A stretch of DNA of 64,000 bases, taken from NCBI RefSeq assembly GCF_023091745.1, contig NC_068934.1, forward strand, positions 17,252,434 to 17,316,433, written 5' to 3'. How positions within the stretch are numbered: the first letter of the stretch is position 1; every line of letters begins with the position of its first letter. Origin of the DNA: Budorcas taxicolor (Eukaryota > Chordata > Mammalia > Artiodactyla > Bovidae). The notes under the pieces are model-generated. The model searched no databases, was not told the origin of the DNA, and saw only the letters and a program-made list of their open reading frames with translations. The position numbers and the translations under genes were made by a program. Shown here one piece after another: positions 63,717 through 64,000 of this stretch.

Positions 63717-64000
63717 ATGGGAACAGTGGCAGATTTTATTTTCTTGGGCTCCAAAATCACTGTAGACAGTGACTGCAGCCATGAAATTAAGACACCTGCT
63801 CATTGGGAGGAAAGCTATGACAAACCTAGACAGCGTATTACAAAACAGAGATATCATTTTGCCAACAAAGGTCCGTATAGTCAAAACTATAGTTTTTCCA
63901 ATAGTCATGTATGAATGTGAGAGCTGGACCATTGAAGAACTGATGCTTTCGATCTGTGGTGCTGGAGAAGACTCTTGAGAGTCCTTTGGACTGCAAGGAG
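63717..64000 (+). mobile_element. BovB LINE fragment, sense, running off the right edge
   Basis: From 'gggaacagtggcagattttattttcttgggctcc' through 'caacaaaggtccgtatagtc' to 'ctcttgagagtcctttggactgcaaggag' at the window end. It lies in inverted orientation to the BovB piece just upstream and overlaps it in BovB coordinates. Confidence 0.93.

Noticed and set aside
1..64000. Search for an undescribed gene system or operon-like cluster
   Set aside because: Gene-like signals are confined to BovB; the remaining DNA is relic repeats and unique non-coding sequence, so no such system is supported.

Overview
This window is mammalian nuclear DNA from a ruminant, almost certainly a bovid. The evidence is the repeat content: several BovB (RTE-type LINE) copies, about a dozen Bov-tA SINEs, three dimeric Bov-A2 SINEs, a cetartiodactyl CHR-type SINE, an ERV-like solo LTR of a type I associate with ruminants, and many older mammalian repeats (L1M, L2, MIR, hAT and Tigger/Tc-type DNA transposons). 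Species cannot be fixed by eye. I found no convincing exon of a host protein-coding gene, no RNA gene, no CRISPR array and no bacterial or phage feature. The window looks intergenic or deep-intronic, and every reading frame with recognisable protein similarity belongs to BovB.

Layout. 1-505: BovB cut by the window edge, with a truncated SINE nested inside. 1.2-5.1 kb: L2, L1M, Bov-tA, L1 3' end, Bov-tA, MIR and CHR SINE. 5.4-9.8 kb: BovB 3' end, a solo LTR of about 500 bp, MIR/L2 relics and a Bov-tA. 10-17.7 kb: mostly MIR/L2 relics in otherwise featureless sequence, plus two Bov-tA. 17.7-19.96 kb: a long antisense L1M carrying a (CA)n and split by a Bov-tA with a perfect 15-bp target duplication. 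20.6-26.7 kb: L2, four repeats derived from the BovB/Bov-tA pool, the last a 1.3-kb BovB with an uninterrupted partial reverse-transcriptase frame. 27-34.6 kb: MIRs, a G/C-rich quiet stretch, an antisense L1 and a hAT relic. 34.6-40.6 kb: the densest repeat cluster, with an essentially full-length antisense BovB (about 36.19-39.64 kb) that keeps its 5' tandem monomers and abuts an L1 fragment, a Tigger relic and a MIR. 40.6-49.2 kb: MIRs, a 50-bp tandem duplication, three DNA-transposon relics and a BovB inserted into MER5A. 49.2-64 kb: MIRs, SINEs with clear target duplications, L1 pieces and, at the right edge, two BovB pieces in inverted orientation.

How the parts relate. BovB supplies the retrotransposition machinery that is thought to mobilise Bov-tA and Bov-A SINEs, whose 3' ends share the BovB tail; both partners are present here in many copies. 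The full-length BovB is dead: I can see three nonsense codons, at least two single-base deletions and a changed endonuclease catalytic residue. Non-repetitive AT-rich stretches near 27.4, 43.7-44.3, 49.5 and 60.1 kb look like candidate conserved regulatory DNA, which is inference only. I did not find a previously undescribed biological system; the notable items are structural (nested insertions, an inverted BovB pair, microsatellites arising twice at the same L1 position, a BovB/L1 junction lacking the L1 3' end).
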